This document shows, piece by piece, positions 52,566 through 62,062 of a stretch of 64,000 nt of DNA. The DNA comes from Staphylococcus equorum (GTDB taxonomy: Bacteria; Bacillota; Bacilli; Staphylococcales; Staphylococcaceae), in contig NZ_LNNB01000028.1 of the NCBI RefSeq assembly GCF_001747895.1, forward strand, positions 36,199-100,198, read 5' to 3'. The position numbers and the translations under genes are program-made. The first letter of the stretch is position 1. Each line of letters begins with the position of its first letter. Under the pieces are notes generated by a model. That model was not told where the DNA came from. It was given only the letters and a program-made list of their open reading frames with translations, and did no database searches.

Positions 52566-53386
52566 TGAAACATATGAATAAACACAATCTCATTTTCTAT
52601 GTTTTTGCTTTCTATCTCATCATAATTATCATAGCGCAATTTTTTGTTTCAACTCATAGTGCATTAGAAGTACATTTAGGTAATGCTTTGGAAACGCCAA
52701 GTTTGGCCCATTGGTTAGGCACAGATGATTATGGTAGAGATTTATTATCGAGAGTTATTGTTGGAGCGAGATACACTTTACTCATTAGTTTGGTTACATT
52801 ACTTGTTACAGTAATTATAGGTGTACCACTTGGACTTTTAGCAGGCTACAAAAAAGGCATCGTTGATACAGTGATTATGCGTTTAATTGACATTGGACTA
52901 AGTATTCCAGAATTTGTATTGATGATTGCATTTGCCAGCTTTTTTAAACCAAGTATTTGGAATTTAGTCATCGCCATTACAATAATTAAATGGATGACAT
53001 ATACAAGACTTACGCGTTCTGTAGTAAGCAGTGAAATGATGAAACCTTATATACAAATGGCTAAGCTTTTTAATGTGCCAACGCGTACAATTATTTGGAA
53101 GCATTTTTTACCACAAGTTACGCCATCTATTATTGTGCTGATGACTGTGGATTTTGGTAAAATCATACTTTATATTTCATCACTATCCTTTTTAGGATTA
53201 GGTGCGCAACCACCTTCACCTGAATGGGGTGCAATGCTTAATGCTGGACGTGACTATATTAGTTCTTATCCATTATTATTAATTGTGCCAGCAACTTTAA
53301 TTACACTAACAATATTATTATTCAATTTAGCTGGTGATGCGTTACGAGATAAATTATTAAAAGGGAAGCGTGATTTGGATGACTAA
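52565..53386 (+). CDS. nikC: Nickel-type ABC transporter permease
   Basis: 273 aa, six helices. [27 protein letters not shown] opening (seen as [19 protein letters not shown]), [20 protein letters not shown] as the ATPase-contact loop, and [20 protein letters not shown] are hallmarks of NikC/DppC permeases. Its end overlaps the next gene. Confidence 0.86.
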   Translation: MKHMNKHNLIFYVFAFYLIIIIIAQFFVSTHSALEVHLGNALETPSLAHWLGTDDYGRDLLSRVIVGARYTLLISLVTLLVTVIIGVPLGLLAGYKKGIVDTVIMRLIDIGLSIPEFVLMIAFASFFKPSIWNLVIAITIIKWMTYTRLTRSVVSSEMMKPYIQMAKLFNVPTRTIIWKHFLPQVTPSIIVLMTVDFGKIILYISSLSFLGLGAQPPSPEWGAMLNAGRDYISSYPLLLIVPATLITLTILLFNLAGDALRDKLLKGKRDLDD

Positions 53387-54158
53387 TATACTCGAGATAT
53401 CCAATCTATCAATCAAAGATAATTCAGGAACTGAACTCATCCATAATATCAATCTAGGGCTAAAGCAAAGTAAAGTGAATGTCCTAGTTGGTGAAAGTGG
53501 TTCTGGTAAAAGTTTAACTGCTAAAGCACTTGTCCAACGTGTACCACGCGCACTAGATATGGAATTCGATGCACTACATTATAAAAATCAAGTTGTCAGA
53601 GATATGCATACTTTATTAGGCAAAGATATAGGTTTTATTTCTCAGGACTATACACACAGCTTTAATGATCATACAAAACTTGGTAAGCAACTTATGGCTA
53701 TTTATAGAATGCACTATAAAGTGAAAAAAACAGTGGCAAAGCAATTTGTCACAAAAGCATTACAATGGGTAGATTTAGCACCTGATCAAGTGATGGAACG
53801 CTACTGCTTTAGCTTATCTGGTGGCCAACTTGCTAGGGTACAAATTGCGAGTGTTTTGATGTTAAACCCAGAAGTCATTATCGCTGATGAGCCAACCTCA
53901 TCATTAGATGCGATAACGGGTTATAATGTAATGAACTTAATTAAACATTTAGCAGAAGTGCATCAAGTGACGTTATTAATCATCACACATAATTTATCCC
54001 ACGTTTTAGATTTTAGTGACTGGATTCATGTAATACGTCACGGAGAAGTGATAGATTCTAATCATGTTACAGCCTTTAAAAATCACAATGTAAAACCCTA
54101 TAGCTTGGAGCTATTTAATTCCCGTAGCCAGCTAAGAAGGGAGAATGTTTATGATTGA
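53379..54158 (+). CDS. nikD: Nickel-type ABC transporter ATPase
   Basis: 259 aa from the ATG at 53379; an in-frame GTG at 53370 is possible. Walker [17 protein letters not shown]-loop [11 protein letters not shown], signature [13 protein letters not shown] and Walker [13 protein letters not shown]. Overlaps the end of nikC by 8 bp. Confidence 0.85.
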   Translation: MTNILEISNLSIKDNSGTELIHNINLGLKQSKVNVLVGESGSGKSLTAKALVQRVPRALDMEFDALHYKNQVVRDMHTLLGKDIGFISQDYTHSFNDHTKLGKQLMAIYRMHYKVKKTVAKQFVTKALQWVDLAPDQVMERYCFSLSGGQLARVQIASVLMLNPEVIIADEPTSSLDAITGYNVMNLIKHLAEVHQVTLLIITHNLSHVLDFSDWIHVIRHGEVIDSNHVTAFKNHNVKPYSLELFNSRSQLRRENVYD

Positions 54159-54840
54159 ATTAACAGGAATAAACTTTAAATATGATCAAGCGCCTATTTT
54201 AACTCATATCGACCTGACTATAAATGCGGATGAAATTATTGGTATCGTAGGTGAAAGTGGTTCAGGAAAGACCACTTTAGCGCATCTCATGCTAGGTTTA
54301 CTTCAACCGACCGAAGGACAAATCAACACACATGGATTAACATTATTACCTATATTTCAGCATGCATATGATAGTTTTAATCCGAAGTTTAATATAGGAA
54401 AATCCTTAGCAGAACCTATACAGTATTATAAAGGCACGGATACGAGTGATGTAAAACGAAGAATGAAAGCATTGATGACATATATGGAATTAGATGCTAA
54501 GTTGTTGGATAGGTTACCTGATGAATTAAGTGGCGGCCAATTACAGCGATTTAATACAATACGTACACTGATGTTGGAACCAGATATGCTCTTATGTGAC
54601 GAAATCACAGCCAGCTTAGATGTTATTGCAGAGCAAAAAATGATTGAAGTACTAAAAGATTATCATCACAGAACACAAAAAGGCATGTTGATGATTTCGC
54701 ATGATATTGCCTTTTTAAATCATTTGGTTGAAAGAGTTATTGTAATGAAAAATGGTATCATTGTAGACGATTTTAATATCGATGATTTATTTAGTGATCA
54801 ACGACATGAATATACAAAACAGTTACTTTCTATATATTAA
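54151..54840 (+). CDS. nikE: Nickel-type ABC transporter ATPase
   Basis: 229 aa from the ATG at 54151, 7 bases after AAGGGAG; an ATG at 54145 is too close to that site. Walker A GESGSGKTTLAHLML, signature LSGGQLQRFNTI, Walker B MLLCDEITASLD (Glu-Ile in place of Glu-Pro) and switch His in MISHDIAFLNHL. Last gene of the importer operon; its stop codon lies inside the loop of the terminator hairpin. Confidence 0.85.
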   Translation: MIELTGINFKYDQAPILTHIDLTINADEIIGIVGESGSGKTTLAHLMLGLLQPTEGQINTHGLTLLPIFQHAYDSFNPKFNIGKSLAEPIQYYKGTDTSDVKRRMKALMTYMELDAKLLDRLPDELSGGQLQRFNTIRTLMLEPDMLLCDEITASLDVIAEQKMIEVLKDYHHRTQKGMLMISHDIAFLNHLVERVIVMKNGIIVDDFNIDDLFSDQRHEYTKQLLSIY

Positions 54841-54858
54841 GAAAGTAACTGTTTGTTT
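54817..54858 (+). terminator. Terminator overlapping the nikE 3' end
   Basis: AAACAGTTACTTTC (54817-54830) pairs perfectly with GAAAGTAACTGTTT (54841-54854), followed by GTTT. The left arm is coding sequence and the stop codon is in the loop. Confidence 0.82.
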
Positions 54859-54970
54859 ATATAACATTTACAATCATTTAGAATTTCAAATAGTAATTCT
54901 TTATATATGATTGTGTTTAATACAACTTCCTGTATAATTTAAAATACTATAAAAAAAGGGGACATAAACA

Positions 54971-55888
54971 ATGAAGAAACTATTATTACCTTTGTTAGTG
55001 TTGGTGCTTGTACTTGCAGCGTGTAGCAATGGCTCAGAAGACAAGTCGTCTAAAAAAGATAGCGAAAAAACAACTTACAAACAAGACTCAGGAGATAAAG
55101 TGAAAATACCTAAAGATCCTAAGCGTATTGTCGTTTTAGGGGCAACATATGCAGGTGGTTTAAAACAACTTGATGCAAATGTTGTAGGTGTTGCGAATAT
55201 CGTTGATGACAGTAAAGTATTAAAAGAAAAATTTAAAGATGTTGAGAAGGTAGATGCTGAAAATGTAGAAAGCGTCGCGAAACTCAAACCAGATTTAATC
55301 ATTACTTATAATACAGATAAAAACTTAAAAAAAATGAAAAAAATAGCGCCTACTGTTGCCTTTGATTATGCAAAACATGACTATAAAGAACAACACTTAG
55401 AACTTGGGAAAATTGTTGGCAAAGAAGATAAAGCAAAAAAATGGGTTGAAGACTGGGAGCAAAAAACAAAAGATGATGGTAAAGCAATTAAAGATGCCAT
55501 TGGCGCAGATACAACAGTGTCTATCATCAAAGACTTTGATAAAAAAATCTATGCACTAGGTAAGACATATGGTCATGGTAGTGAGATTTTATATGACTCA
55601 TTTGGTCTGAAAATGCCAGAGACAGTAGAAAAAGCAACGAAGAAAAATGATTTAGCTGATATCTCAGAAGAAGAGCTTCCTGAAATGGCTGGCGATTATG
55701 TTGTGACTCCTGTAGCAAAAGGGTCAGACTTATCATTTGAAAATAAAGAAATTTGGAAAAATACTGAAGCGGTACAAAACAACCATACATTTAAAGTAGA
55801 TGAAGGTATTTATTGGTTGAATGATCCATATTCATTAGAATATGAACGTAAAGATCTTAAAGAGAAATTACTAAATAGCAATTCATAG
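54971..55888 (+). CDS. FhuD2-like ferric hydroxamate siderophore-binding lipoprotein
   Basis: 305 aa. Lipoprotein signal MKKLLLPLLVLVLVLAACSN (Cys at residue 18). The mature sequence follows S. aureus FhuD2 closely as I remember it: VKIPKDPKRIVVLGATYAGG, LKPDLIITYNTDKNLKKMK, GKIVGKEDKAKKWVEDWE and the end YWLNDPYSLEYERKDLKEKL. A single cluster A type-III binding protein fold with a helical backbone is expected. It lacks adjacent permease or ATPase genes and probably shares the FhuCBG transporter encoded elsewhere. AAAAGGGG precedes the start. Confidence 0.85.
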   Translation: MKKLLLPLLVLVLVLAACSNGSEDKSSKKDSEKTTYKQDSGDKVKIPKDPKRIVVLGATYAGGLKQLDANVVGVANIVDDSKVLKEKFKDVEKVDAENVESVAKLKPDLIITYNTDKNLKKMKKIAPTVAFDYAKHDYKEQHLELGKIVGKEDKAKKWVEDWEQKTKDDGKAIKDAIGADTTVSIIKDFDKKIYALGKTYGHGSEILYDSFGLKMPETVEKATKKNDLADISEEELPEMAGDYVVTPVAKGSDLSFENKEIWKNTEAVQNNHTFKVDEGIYWLNDPYSLEYERKDLKEKLLNSNS

Positions 55889-55897
55889 TGAGTTGGA

Positions 55898-55944
55898 CAT
55901 GCTGAGAGGGCTTTTATTTATAAAGCCTTTCAGTATGTTTTTTT
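55898..55944 (+). terminator. Terminator after the fhuD2-like gene
   Basis: CATGCTGAGAGGGCTTT pairs with AAAGCCTTTCAGTATG (wobbles included), followed by a T run. Confidence 0.85.
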
Positions 55945-56141
55945 ATTAAAAAGTAAGTTGCTAGTGGTATTTAGACGCACTTTTTTATTTAATAATGAAT
56001 GTGTTAATCTTAAGTGAATGCGCTCACTTTTTTAATGGTAAATTATGGGATTAACAGTTGAATCAAGCTTAGACGTAATTTAAATCGATAAATTCAAATA
56101 AGAATAAATAGAGATGTTAGTTAAGTATTGGGGGATGTTAT

Positions 56142-56552
56142 ATGGAACAACAGCAAAAAATAAATAATTGGATTGAAATGACAAAATATGTGCACTATAC
56201 AGAATCATTAATAGAAAAAACGTTAAAACAACAATATCATTTAAGCTTAAAAGAATTTTATGTACTATACGAAATTTATAAAGCAACAGGAAAAAAATAT
56301 AAAATGAATGATTTAATCAAAATTGTAGATTTGAGTCAAAGTGCAATGTCGCGTTTAATCGTTAGGATAGAAAGAATGGATTGTCCGCTCGTTTATAGAC
56401 AAGAATGTGTTGAAGATCAGCGCGCTATGTATATCTATCTAACTGAAGAAGGATTAACAATGACTAAAAAGGCGTTGAACACATATGAACAATTGATTGA
56501 AAAGATCGACCTATCGCAAATTCGTAAACTCACTCAAATTAATGATGATTAA
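56142..56552 (+). CDS. SarA/MarR-family transcriptional regulator
   Basis: 136 aa. Winged-helix layout of staphylococcal SarA-family proteins: LSLKEFYVLYEIYKATGKKY, KMNDLIKIVDLSQSAMSRLI (recognition helix) and VYRQECVEDQRAMYIYLTEEG (wing with the DxR-type Asp-Gln-Arg). It cannot be equated by eye with a specific Sar protein. An imperfect palindrome AAGTGAATGCGCTCACTT lies at 56012-56029, about 110 bp upstream, and could be an operator. Confidence 0.78.
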   Translation: MEQQQKINNWIEMTKYVHYTESLIEKTLKQQYHLSLKEFYVLYEIYKATGKKYKMNDLIKIVDLSQSAMSRLIVRIERMDCPLVYRQECVEDQRAMYIYLTEEGLTMTKKALNTYEQLIEKIDLSQIRKLTQINDD

Positions 56553-56717
56553 TTCGTTAGATTTTAGCTTTTATAGTATAACCTAGGAAATAATCACTTG
56601 AACTATAAGTATAATCACAATGTAAGTAGATAAGGATTATGTAGTTTAAAGCAGATGATTAATGCCCCATATAGAGTGAGATATGGTATGGTGAGTAAAA
56701 ATAGGGGGCATGTTAAA

Positions 56718-57098
56718 ATGGATATACAATCAGCGTGGCTAAATTTACCAGTAAAAGACCTTAAAGCAAGCGAAGCATTTTTTAGCGCAATTGGCTTTGA
56801 AATTCAACAAAATGACGCTGTTTTGGATAAAATGAGAGGAATTCAAACGATTGATAATAAAATTATCATGCTTATTGAGCATAGCCAATTTAAAAAAGCA
56901 GCTCACCTTTCTAATATAGGCTCAAATGAAGCATTAGTTTCTATTTCCGTATCCCAGTCCCAAGAGGTTGATGTATTATTAAATAAAGTTGAAGAAGCAG
57001 GCGGTAAAGTATTGCAGAGTGGCACGATGCTAGAAGGGTTTTATGGTGGTTTGTTTAGTGACATAGATGGCCACTTATTTAATATTATTGTGATGTAA
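56718..57098 (+). CDS. VOC-family (glyoxalase/bleomycin resistance fold) protein
   Basis: 126 aa from 56718 (MDIQSAWLNLPVKDLKASEA), with GGGGG about 9 bases upstream; the open frame begins further upstream at 56655. Paired beta-alpha-beta-beta-beta modules are recognisable: AWLNLPVKDLKASEAFFSAI and the late SGTMLEGFYGGLFSDIDGHL. Resembles PhnB/YdeN-like members. No substrate can be deduced. Confidence 0.72.
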   Translation: MDIQSAWLNLPVKDLKASEAFFSAIGFEIQQNDAVLDKMRGIQTIDNKIIMLIEHSQFKKAAHLSNIGSNEALVSISVSQSQEVDVLLNKVEEAGGKVLQSGTMLEGFYGGLFSDIDGHLFNIIVM

Positions 57099-57155
57099 AT
57101 TAAGTAGTAGCATATATTGTTAGGGTTGATAACGAATTTGGAAGGATGTATACCG

Positions 57156-57971
57156 ATGATAAAAGCAATTGCAGTAGACAAAGATGGAACGTTATTTAAA
57201 TCCAATCATACGTTTGATGAAATATATTTTGAAAAAATATTTGAAGAAGTAACGAAACGTAATATAAAATTTATTGTAGCAAGTGGAAACCAATATGCCC
57301 AATTACGATCATATTTCCCAGGCAAGGAATCACAAATTACGTATGTAGCAGAAAATGGTGCTGTTACATATGTTAATGATACGTTAATATCTTCTTCGCA
57401 TTTTGACCAACAACTTACTTTTGACATTTTGCAGACAATTATGGTGGATTATAATATCTCTGACGTTATAGTAAGTGGGATTAAATCAGCATATGTTAAA
57501 AGTAATTGTAGCGATGAGTTTATGAATTTTATTACCAACTATTACTATGATATTGAAAAAGTTGAAAACTTTAGTGATATCAAAGATGACCAGTTTGTTA
57601 AAGTGGCGATGAGAATCAAAGATGACGATATCGTAAAGCAAGTGAAAGCTGGTTTGGAAAGTGAATATGCACACGAAATACGTGCTGTGACAAGTGGTGC
57701 TGAGAGTGTGGATCTTATTTTACCTGGTGTGAATAAAGGTGTGGCGATTCAAGCACTTTTAAACCAATGGGGAATAGATAAAGACGAATTATTAGCTTTT
57801 GGAGATGCTAATAATGACTTAGAAATGCTTGCACTGACGACCCATAGTTATGCTATGGCAAAATGTAGTCCAGAACTTGAAAAAATAGCCCAACACCGTG
57901 CACCATCTAATGATGACTCTGGTGTATTACAAGTGATTGAAAGATACTTGAATCAAGAGGATCAAGAATAA
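57156..57971 (+). CDS. HAD-superfamily Cof-type phosphatase
   Basis: 271 aa from 57156 (MIKAIAVDKDGTLFKSNHTF). HAD motif I is DKDGTLF, where most Cof-type members have DLDGTLL; the cap region follows, and motif IV is LAFGDANNDLEMLALT. Phosphatases of this class (YidA, YkrA) act on sugar phosphates or flavin nucleotides. It lies 57 bp after the VOC gene and is probably cotranscribed. Confidence 0.8.
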   Translation: MIKAIAVDKDGTLFKSNHTFDEIYFEKIFEEVTKRNIKFIVASGNQYAQLRSYFPGKESQITYVAENGAVTYVNDTLISSSHFDQQLTFDILQTIMVDYNISDVIVSGIKSAYVKSNCSDEFMNFITNYYYDIEKVENFSDIKDDQFVKVAMRIKDDDIVKQVKAGLESEYAHEIRAVTSGAESVDLILPGVNKGVAIQALLNQWGIDKDELLAFGDANNDLEMLALTTHSYAMAKCSPELEKIAQHRAPSNDDSGVLQVIERYLNQEDQE

Positions 57972-58008
57972 ATAGAAGTCGAAAATAATCGACGATAATG
58001 CTAAAAAA

Positions 58009-58049
58009 ATAAGGAAGCTTCCAAGATTTAGATGGAGGCTTCCTTATTT
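58009..58049. terminator. Bidirectional terminator between convergent genes
   Basis: AATAAGGAAGCTTCC pairs with GGAGGCTTCCTTATT (one wobble). A and T runs flank it. Confidence 0.82.
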
Positions 58050-58058
58050 ATATACCTA

Positions 58059-58481
58059 TTATTTTATAATTAATACAGGAAGATTCGCGCTGTTAGCAAT
58101 TTTATGAGTGACATTGCCTAGGACATTTTTAATGTCTGATTTTGCACGTTTATTACTCATGACAATAATGTCATAATGATTTTCTTCTACTTCTTGTAGA
58201 ATAGATTGCTTGATGTACCCTGTACTAAATCTCACGCGAACATTTAAACCAAGATCTTCTAATTTTTGAACAAATGGATCAAGTTCTTTGCCCTTTTCGT
58301 TTGCTAATTCTTCAAAATGTTTACCATCATAGCGTACTGAGGTTTGCAATTCTCCTTCAGAAATAACATTGAAAATTGTAATTTCTGCGTCATCTACGCC
58401 AGCAGTTAAGTTTTGTAGTTCTTTCGGAACGTTATCGAATGTGTTGCCAAAGTCATAAGCTAATAGTATTTTCTTGTACAT
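58059..58481 (-). CDS. Universal stress protein family
   Basis: 140 aa. KKILLAYDFGNTFDN at the N-terminus, IIVMSNKRAKSDIKNVLGNVTHKI and NLPVLIIK at the C-terminus are UspA-family features. The ATP-binding glycine motif reads SNKRAKSDIKNVLGNVTHK, a variant of G-x2-G-x9-G-(S/T), so nucleotide binding is uncertain. AAGGAGGC precedes the start. Confidence 0.83.
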   Translation of the reverse strand: MYKKILLAYDFGNTFDNVPKELQNLTAGVDDAEITIFNVISEGELQTSVRYDGKHFEELANEKGKELDPFVQKLEDLGLNVRVRFSTGYIKQSILQEVEENHYDIIVMSNKRAKSDIKNVLGNVTHKIANSANLPVLIIK

Positions 58482-58558
58482 AATAGCGCCTCCTTTATTA
58501 TTTACATACCCTAATAAAAATAATGTAATATGATTTCAAATTAAATAATTGCTGAATT

Positions 58559-59623
58559 TTATACGTCTAATCCTATAATATCACTTATATGCGCATAACC
58601 TTCTGTTTTAAGATATTTTGCCAAGTTCTTATTTAATTTTTTAGTAAGACCTGGACCTTCAAATACTAATGCACTATAGAGTTGTACCAGTGAAGCACCA
58701 TGGCGCATCATTGTAATAACGTCATTTGTATTAAATATACCACCAGTACCAATAATTAAAAACTGACCATTTGTTTGTTTGTAAGCATAAGAAATGAGTT
58801 CTAGATTACGCTCAAATAGTGGTCTACCACTTAAACCACCAGTTTCATGTTGATTGTCAGAATGTAACTGTTCACGTTTTTGAGTGGTATTAGCTAAAAT
58901 AATGCCATCAAAAGTTTCAACGATAGGGTCCAACATACGACCTAAACTATCTAAATCAAGATCTGAAGTCAGCTTGATAAAAATAGGAACGTTGATATCG
59001 TGACTGTCTTTATATGATTGAATTGCAGAACAAAGCTGTGAGAATTCATCTTTGTCATGGAAGCTTTGTAAATTTTTAGTGTTAGGTGAGCTAATATTCA
59101 CAGTAAAGAAAGTTACATCATTTCTAAATGTATCGATTACTTTTATATAATCTTGATAACGTGATTCATAATCAGTAAATTTATTCACGCCCACATTCAA
59201 ACCTACAGGTACTTGATAGCTATATTTACGTAAGTTACTAAGTGCCTTATTCATACCTAAATTGTTGAAGCCCATACGGTTAATTAAAGCATTATCCTCA
59301 ACTAATCGGTACATACGTGGTTTTGGATTACCAGGCTGTGGTTTAGGTGTAACACCACCGAGTTCTATTGCACCAAATCCTGCTTTTTCTAAAGCTTTAG
59401 GAACTTCACAAGATTTATCAAATCCTGCTGCAAGACCAATTGGATTGTCAAAATGAATACTATGAATCTCTTGATGTAGGGCCGCATGCTCATAATGAAA
59501 TAATTGTTCGATGACTGGTAATAATTTAGAATGTTTTTGTACGAATTTCAGTGCGTCGATCGTCATACCATGTGCTTTTTCAGGGTCATATTGAAATAAA
59601 ATAGGTTTGATTAGTTTATACAT
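58559..59623 (-). CDS. pyrD: Dihydroorotate dehydrogenase (quinone), class 2
   Basis: 354 aa. Oxidises dihydroorotate to orotate in pyrimidine synthesis, passing electrons to menaquinone at the membrane. The N-terminal ~45-residue extension (MYKLIKPILFQYDPEKAHGM) marks class 2. FDNPIGLAAGFDKSCEVPKA, GGVTPKPQPGNPKPRMYRL, VNISSPNTKNLQSFH (catalytic Ser) and IIGTGGIFNTNDVITMM for FMN binding are clear. A single gene away from other pyr genes. Confidence 0.94.
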   Translation of the reverse strand: MYKLIKPILFQYDPEKAHGMTIDALKFVQKHSKLLPVIEQLFHYEHAALHQEIHSIHFDNPIGLAAGFDKSCEVPKALEKAGFGAIELGGVTPKPQPGNPKPRMYRLVEDNALINRMGFNNLGMNKALSNLRKYSYQVPVGLNVGVNKFTDYESRYQDYIKVIDTFRNDVTFFTVNISSPNTKNLQSFHDKDEFSQLCSAIQSYKDSHDINVPIFIKLTSDLDLDSLGRMLDPIVETFDGIILANTTQKREQLHSDNQHETGGLSGRPLFERNLELISYAYKQTNGQFLIIGTGGIFNTNDVITMMRHGASLVQLYSALVFEGPGLTKKLNKNLAKYLKTEGYAHISDIIGLDV

Positions 59624-59888
59624 GAGATTATCACTCCGTTAATCGAATTTTATTAGTATTGAAAATATGTATTTAAGCCAAAAGTTAATTTATATTGTTG
59701 GCTATATTGAAAATGATGTCTTTAATAGACTAGCATTTTACTGAATATATGCCTAGAGTAAATCAAGATAATTTTAAGAAGTGTCACATAAAATGTATGA
59801 CAATAAGCATTATTGATTAATATATGTTGAAAACGGTAATAATAATGAAGTAACGATATTATAGTTAAAAAGTTATGGAGGGGTACAA

Positions 59889-60746
59889 ATGAAACAAGAA
59901 TGGCAAGCACAACTTCCATTAAATCATATAGAATCTATATCATCTGTTGGTGGTGGAGATGTGAATGAAGCATTTCAAGTGAAAACGCCCGATGAAACTT
60001 ATTTTTTACTCGTGCAACGTGATCGTAATGAAGCGTTCTTTGCAGCAGAGATTGCAGGTTTAAACCTTTTTGAGCAAGCTCAAATTACTGCGCCTAAAGT
60101 AATTGGGAGTGGAGAAATTAATGGCGACGCTTATTTATTATTAACCTTTTTAGATGAAGGTACGACCGGTAGTCAAAAAGAATTAGGACAGCTTGTTGCG
60201 AAAATGCATAGCCAACAACAATCAGCTGGAAAATTTGGCTTTGATTTACCTTATGAAGGCGGAGATATTTCATTTGATAATAGCTGGACGGATTCATGGA
60301 CAACATTATTCGTGGAACGCCGTCTGGATCATTTAAAAGATGAATTATTGCGATTAAAACGCTGGACAGATGACGATGCTCAAACATATGCACATGTACG
60401 TAAGGTCATTATAGAGACGTTGAATCAACATACAAGCAAACCATCCCTGTTACATGGAGACTTATGGGGAGGCAACTACATGTTCTTGGAAGATGGTTCG
60501 CCTGCGTTATTTGATCCGGCACCCTTATATGGTGATAGAGAATTTGATTTAGGTATTACTACTGTGTTTGGTGGTTTTACTCAAGCATTTTATGATGAAT
60601 ATAATAAGCATTATCCATTGAGCGATGGCGCAGAGGCACGCCTAGAATTTTATCGACTTTATTTATTAATGGTGCACTTAGTAAAATTTGGAAATATGTA
60701 TGCGAATAGTGTTGATCGCTCAATGCAACAAATTTTAAATGATTGA
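59889..60746 (+). CDS. Fructosamine kinase family protein
   Basis: 285 aa. Phosphotransferase fold related to aminoglycoside kinases: SSVGGGDVNEAFQVKTPDET (nucleotide loop), LLTFLDEGTTGSQKELGQLV, catalytic LLHGDLWGGNYMFLEDG and metal-binding ALFDPAPLYGDREFDLGI. Family members phosphorylate ribulosamines or fructosamines on glycated proteins. GGAGGGG precedes the start. Alone in its transcription unit. Confidence 0.87.
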   Translation: MKQEWQAQLPLNHIESISSVGGGDVNEAFQVKTPDETYFLLVQRDRNEAFFAAEIAGLNLFEQAQITAPKVIGSGEINGDAYLLLTFLDEGTTGSQKELGQLVAKMHSQQQSAGKFGFDLPYEGGDISFDNSWTDSWTTLFVERRLDHLKDELLRLKRWTDDDAQTYAHVRKVIIETLNQHTSKPSLLHGDLWGGNYMFLEDGSPALFDPAPLYGDREFDLGITTVFGGFTQAFYDEYNKHYPLSDGAEARLEFYRLYLLMVHLVKFGNMYANSVDRSMQQILND

Positions 60747-60782
60747 TATAAGTAACTGCATATTGTGAAACTTAGAAATAAC

Positions 60783-60828
60783 AAACGGCTGTGCGCTTTG
60801 ATTTGAAAGCGCACAGCCGTTTTTAGTG
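60783..60828. terminator. Strong bidirectional terminator
   Basis: AAACGGCTGTGCGCTTT pairs with AAAGCGCACAGCCGTTT, a 17-bp GC-rich stem with a T tail, between convergent genes. Confidence 0.93.
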
Positions 60829-60852
60829 AATATTTATTATATAGTTATAAAT

Positions 60853-61086
60853 TTAATTTAAATCTAAAGTACCCATATTTTCACGTAATTCATAGACTTT
60901 ATCTGGCGTAATGTCTTCACCTAAAGGATCAACGACTTTCAAAGTTGAGAATGTGTTAACAACTTGTCCACGAATCATTTGTAAATATTCTTGTCTTAAT
61001 ACATGTTGTTCTTGTTTTTCTTCAATGCTCAATGTTTCAACTTTTTCTTTATTTGCGAGTATATTAATTCTATCTAATAATGTCAT
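60853..61086 (-). CDS. DUF896 (YnzC-like) small protein
   Basis: 77 aa from 61086, with AGGAGG about 9 bases upstream inside the preceding gene. LLDRINILANKEKVETLSIE and EQHVLRQEYLQMIRGQVVNT are the conserved N-terminal helices of the DUF896 family. Soluble; function unknown. Overlaps the end of the LLM gene by 17 bp, so it is cotranscribed and probably translationally coupled. Confidence 0.88.
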   Translation of the reverse strand: MTLLDRINILANKEKVETLSIEEKQEQHVLRQEYLQMIRGQVVNTFSTLKVVDPLGEDITPDKVYELRENMGTLDLN

Positions 61087-62041
61087 AATTTTTTTCCTCC
61101 TGTAATTCATGAGGTGGAAAGTGTGGAATAATATAATTTCCTACCTCTGTTAATATATTTTTATAAGTTCTTTCATTTTCAACTAAATGTAGCATGATAT
61201 GATTCGTACCTATACGTTCATATGATTTTAATATTTTTATTAAAGTATTTCTACCTAAGCGATAACCACCTTTAATAGGTTTAACCAACTCATTTGGATT
61301 CATCGACAAATCGATAACAAGTGGATGCATAAAAGGTTTGAATACATCGTTTTGATGCCAATCTTGTAATAATTTCTTTTGCTGTTGAAAATCTTGTGGG
61401 TAAAACATCCAACCATCCATGTGCGCTTTTAACCAAGATATATCTTGGTTTGAATACCCAGTAGCAAACATTGGAATATGCTTATGTTTTGGTAATATTT
61501 GTAAACCGGCATCCTCATATAATTCAAATATAGAATTTGAGATTTGTGGCGAATGTGTTTTCCATAAATCATTTATAGAGGTTATCGCTGTTTGAAATTG
61601 CTCAGTTAAATGGTCTGTATTTACTTTAAAAGCTGGAAATTCGAATGATCGATCTCCTGTAGCAACACCTAACAATAATCGCTCATTTGAAATCAAGTCA
61701 AGAGAAGTAGCAGCTTTCGCTATATGAATTGGATGACGTAATGTAGCAACAATACTAGATGTTCCGAGAGCGATTTTCGATGTCTTGGCGCTGAGATAAG
61801 TTAAAAATACAAACGGATCGTAGTTTGTCGTTACATTTCCTAAATATGGGCTATAAAGCGGACTGTCCCGTACAAAAAGGCTTGTAAATCCAAGTGTTTC
61901 AGCGTATTGTGCTAAATCAACTTGATGTTCCAACGACAATGCGATGTGTTCAGAATTATCAAAAGGTAACGTTAAGCCTAACGTCAAATGATCCTGTTGA
62001 AAAGTCCGTTTGAAACCATTGTGTTTTTGAATTGTTGTCAC
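61070..62041 (-). CDS. LLM-class flavin-dependent oxidoreductase
   Basis: 323 aa from a GTG start with GGAGGG 7 bases upstream. Luciferase-like TIM-barrel with LGLTLPFDNSEHIALSLEHQ, ETLGFTSLFVRDSP, KIALGTSSIVATLRHPIHIA and ERLLLGVATGDRSFEF, typical of bacterial luciferase-family monooxygenases or reductases. Substrate unknown. A 10-bp inverted repeat lies in its leader. Confidence 0.83.
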   Translation of the reverse strand: MTTIQKHNGFKRTFQQDHLTLGLTLPFDNSEHIALSLEHQVDLAQYAETLGFTSLFVRDSPLYSPYLGNVTTNYDPFVFLTYLSAKTSKIALGTSSIVATLRHPIHIAKAATSLDLISNERLLLGVATGDRSFEFPAFKVNTDHLTEQFQTAITSINDLWKTHSPQISNSIFELYEDAGLQILPKHKHIPMFATGYSNQDISWLKAHMDGWMFYPQDFQQQKKLLQDWHQNDVFKPFMHPLVIDLSMNPNELVKPIKGGYRLGRNTLIKILKSYERIGTNHIMLHLVENERTYKNILTEVGNYIIPHFPPHELQEEKNYDIIR

Positions 62042-62062
62042 GTCTATCCCTCCTAACTTTAG

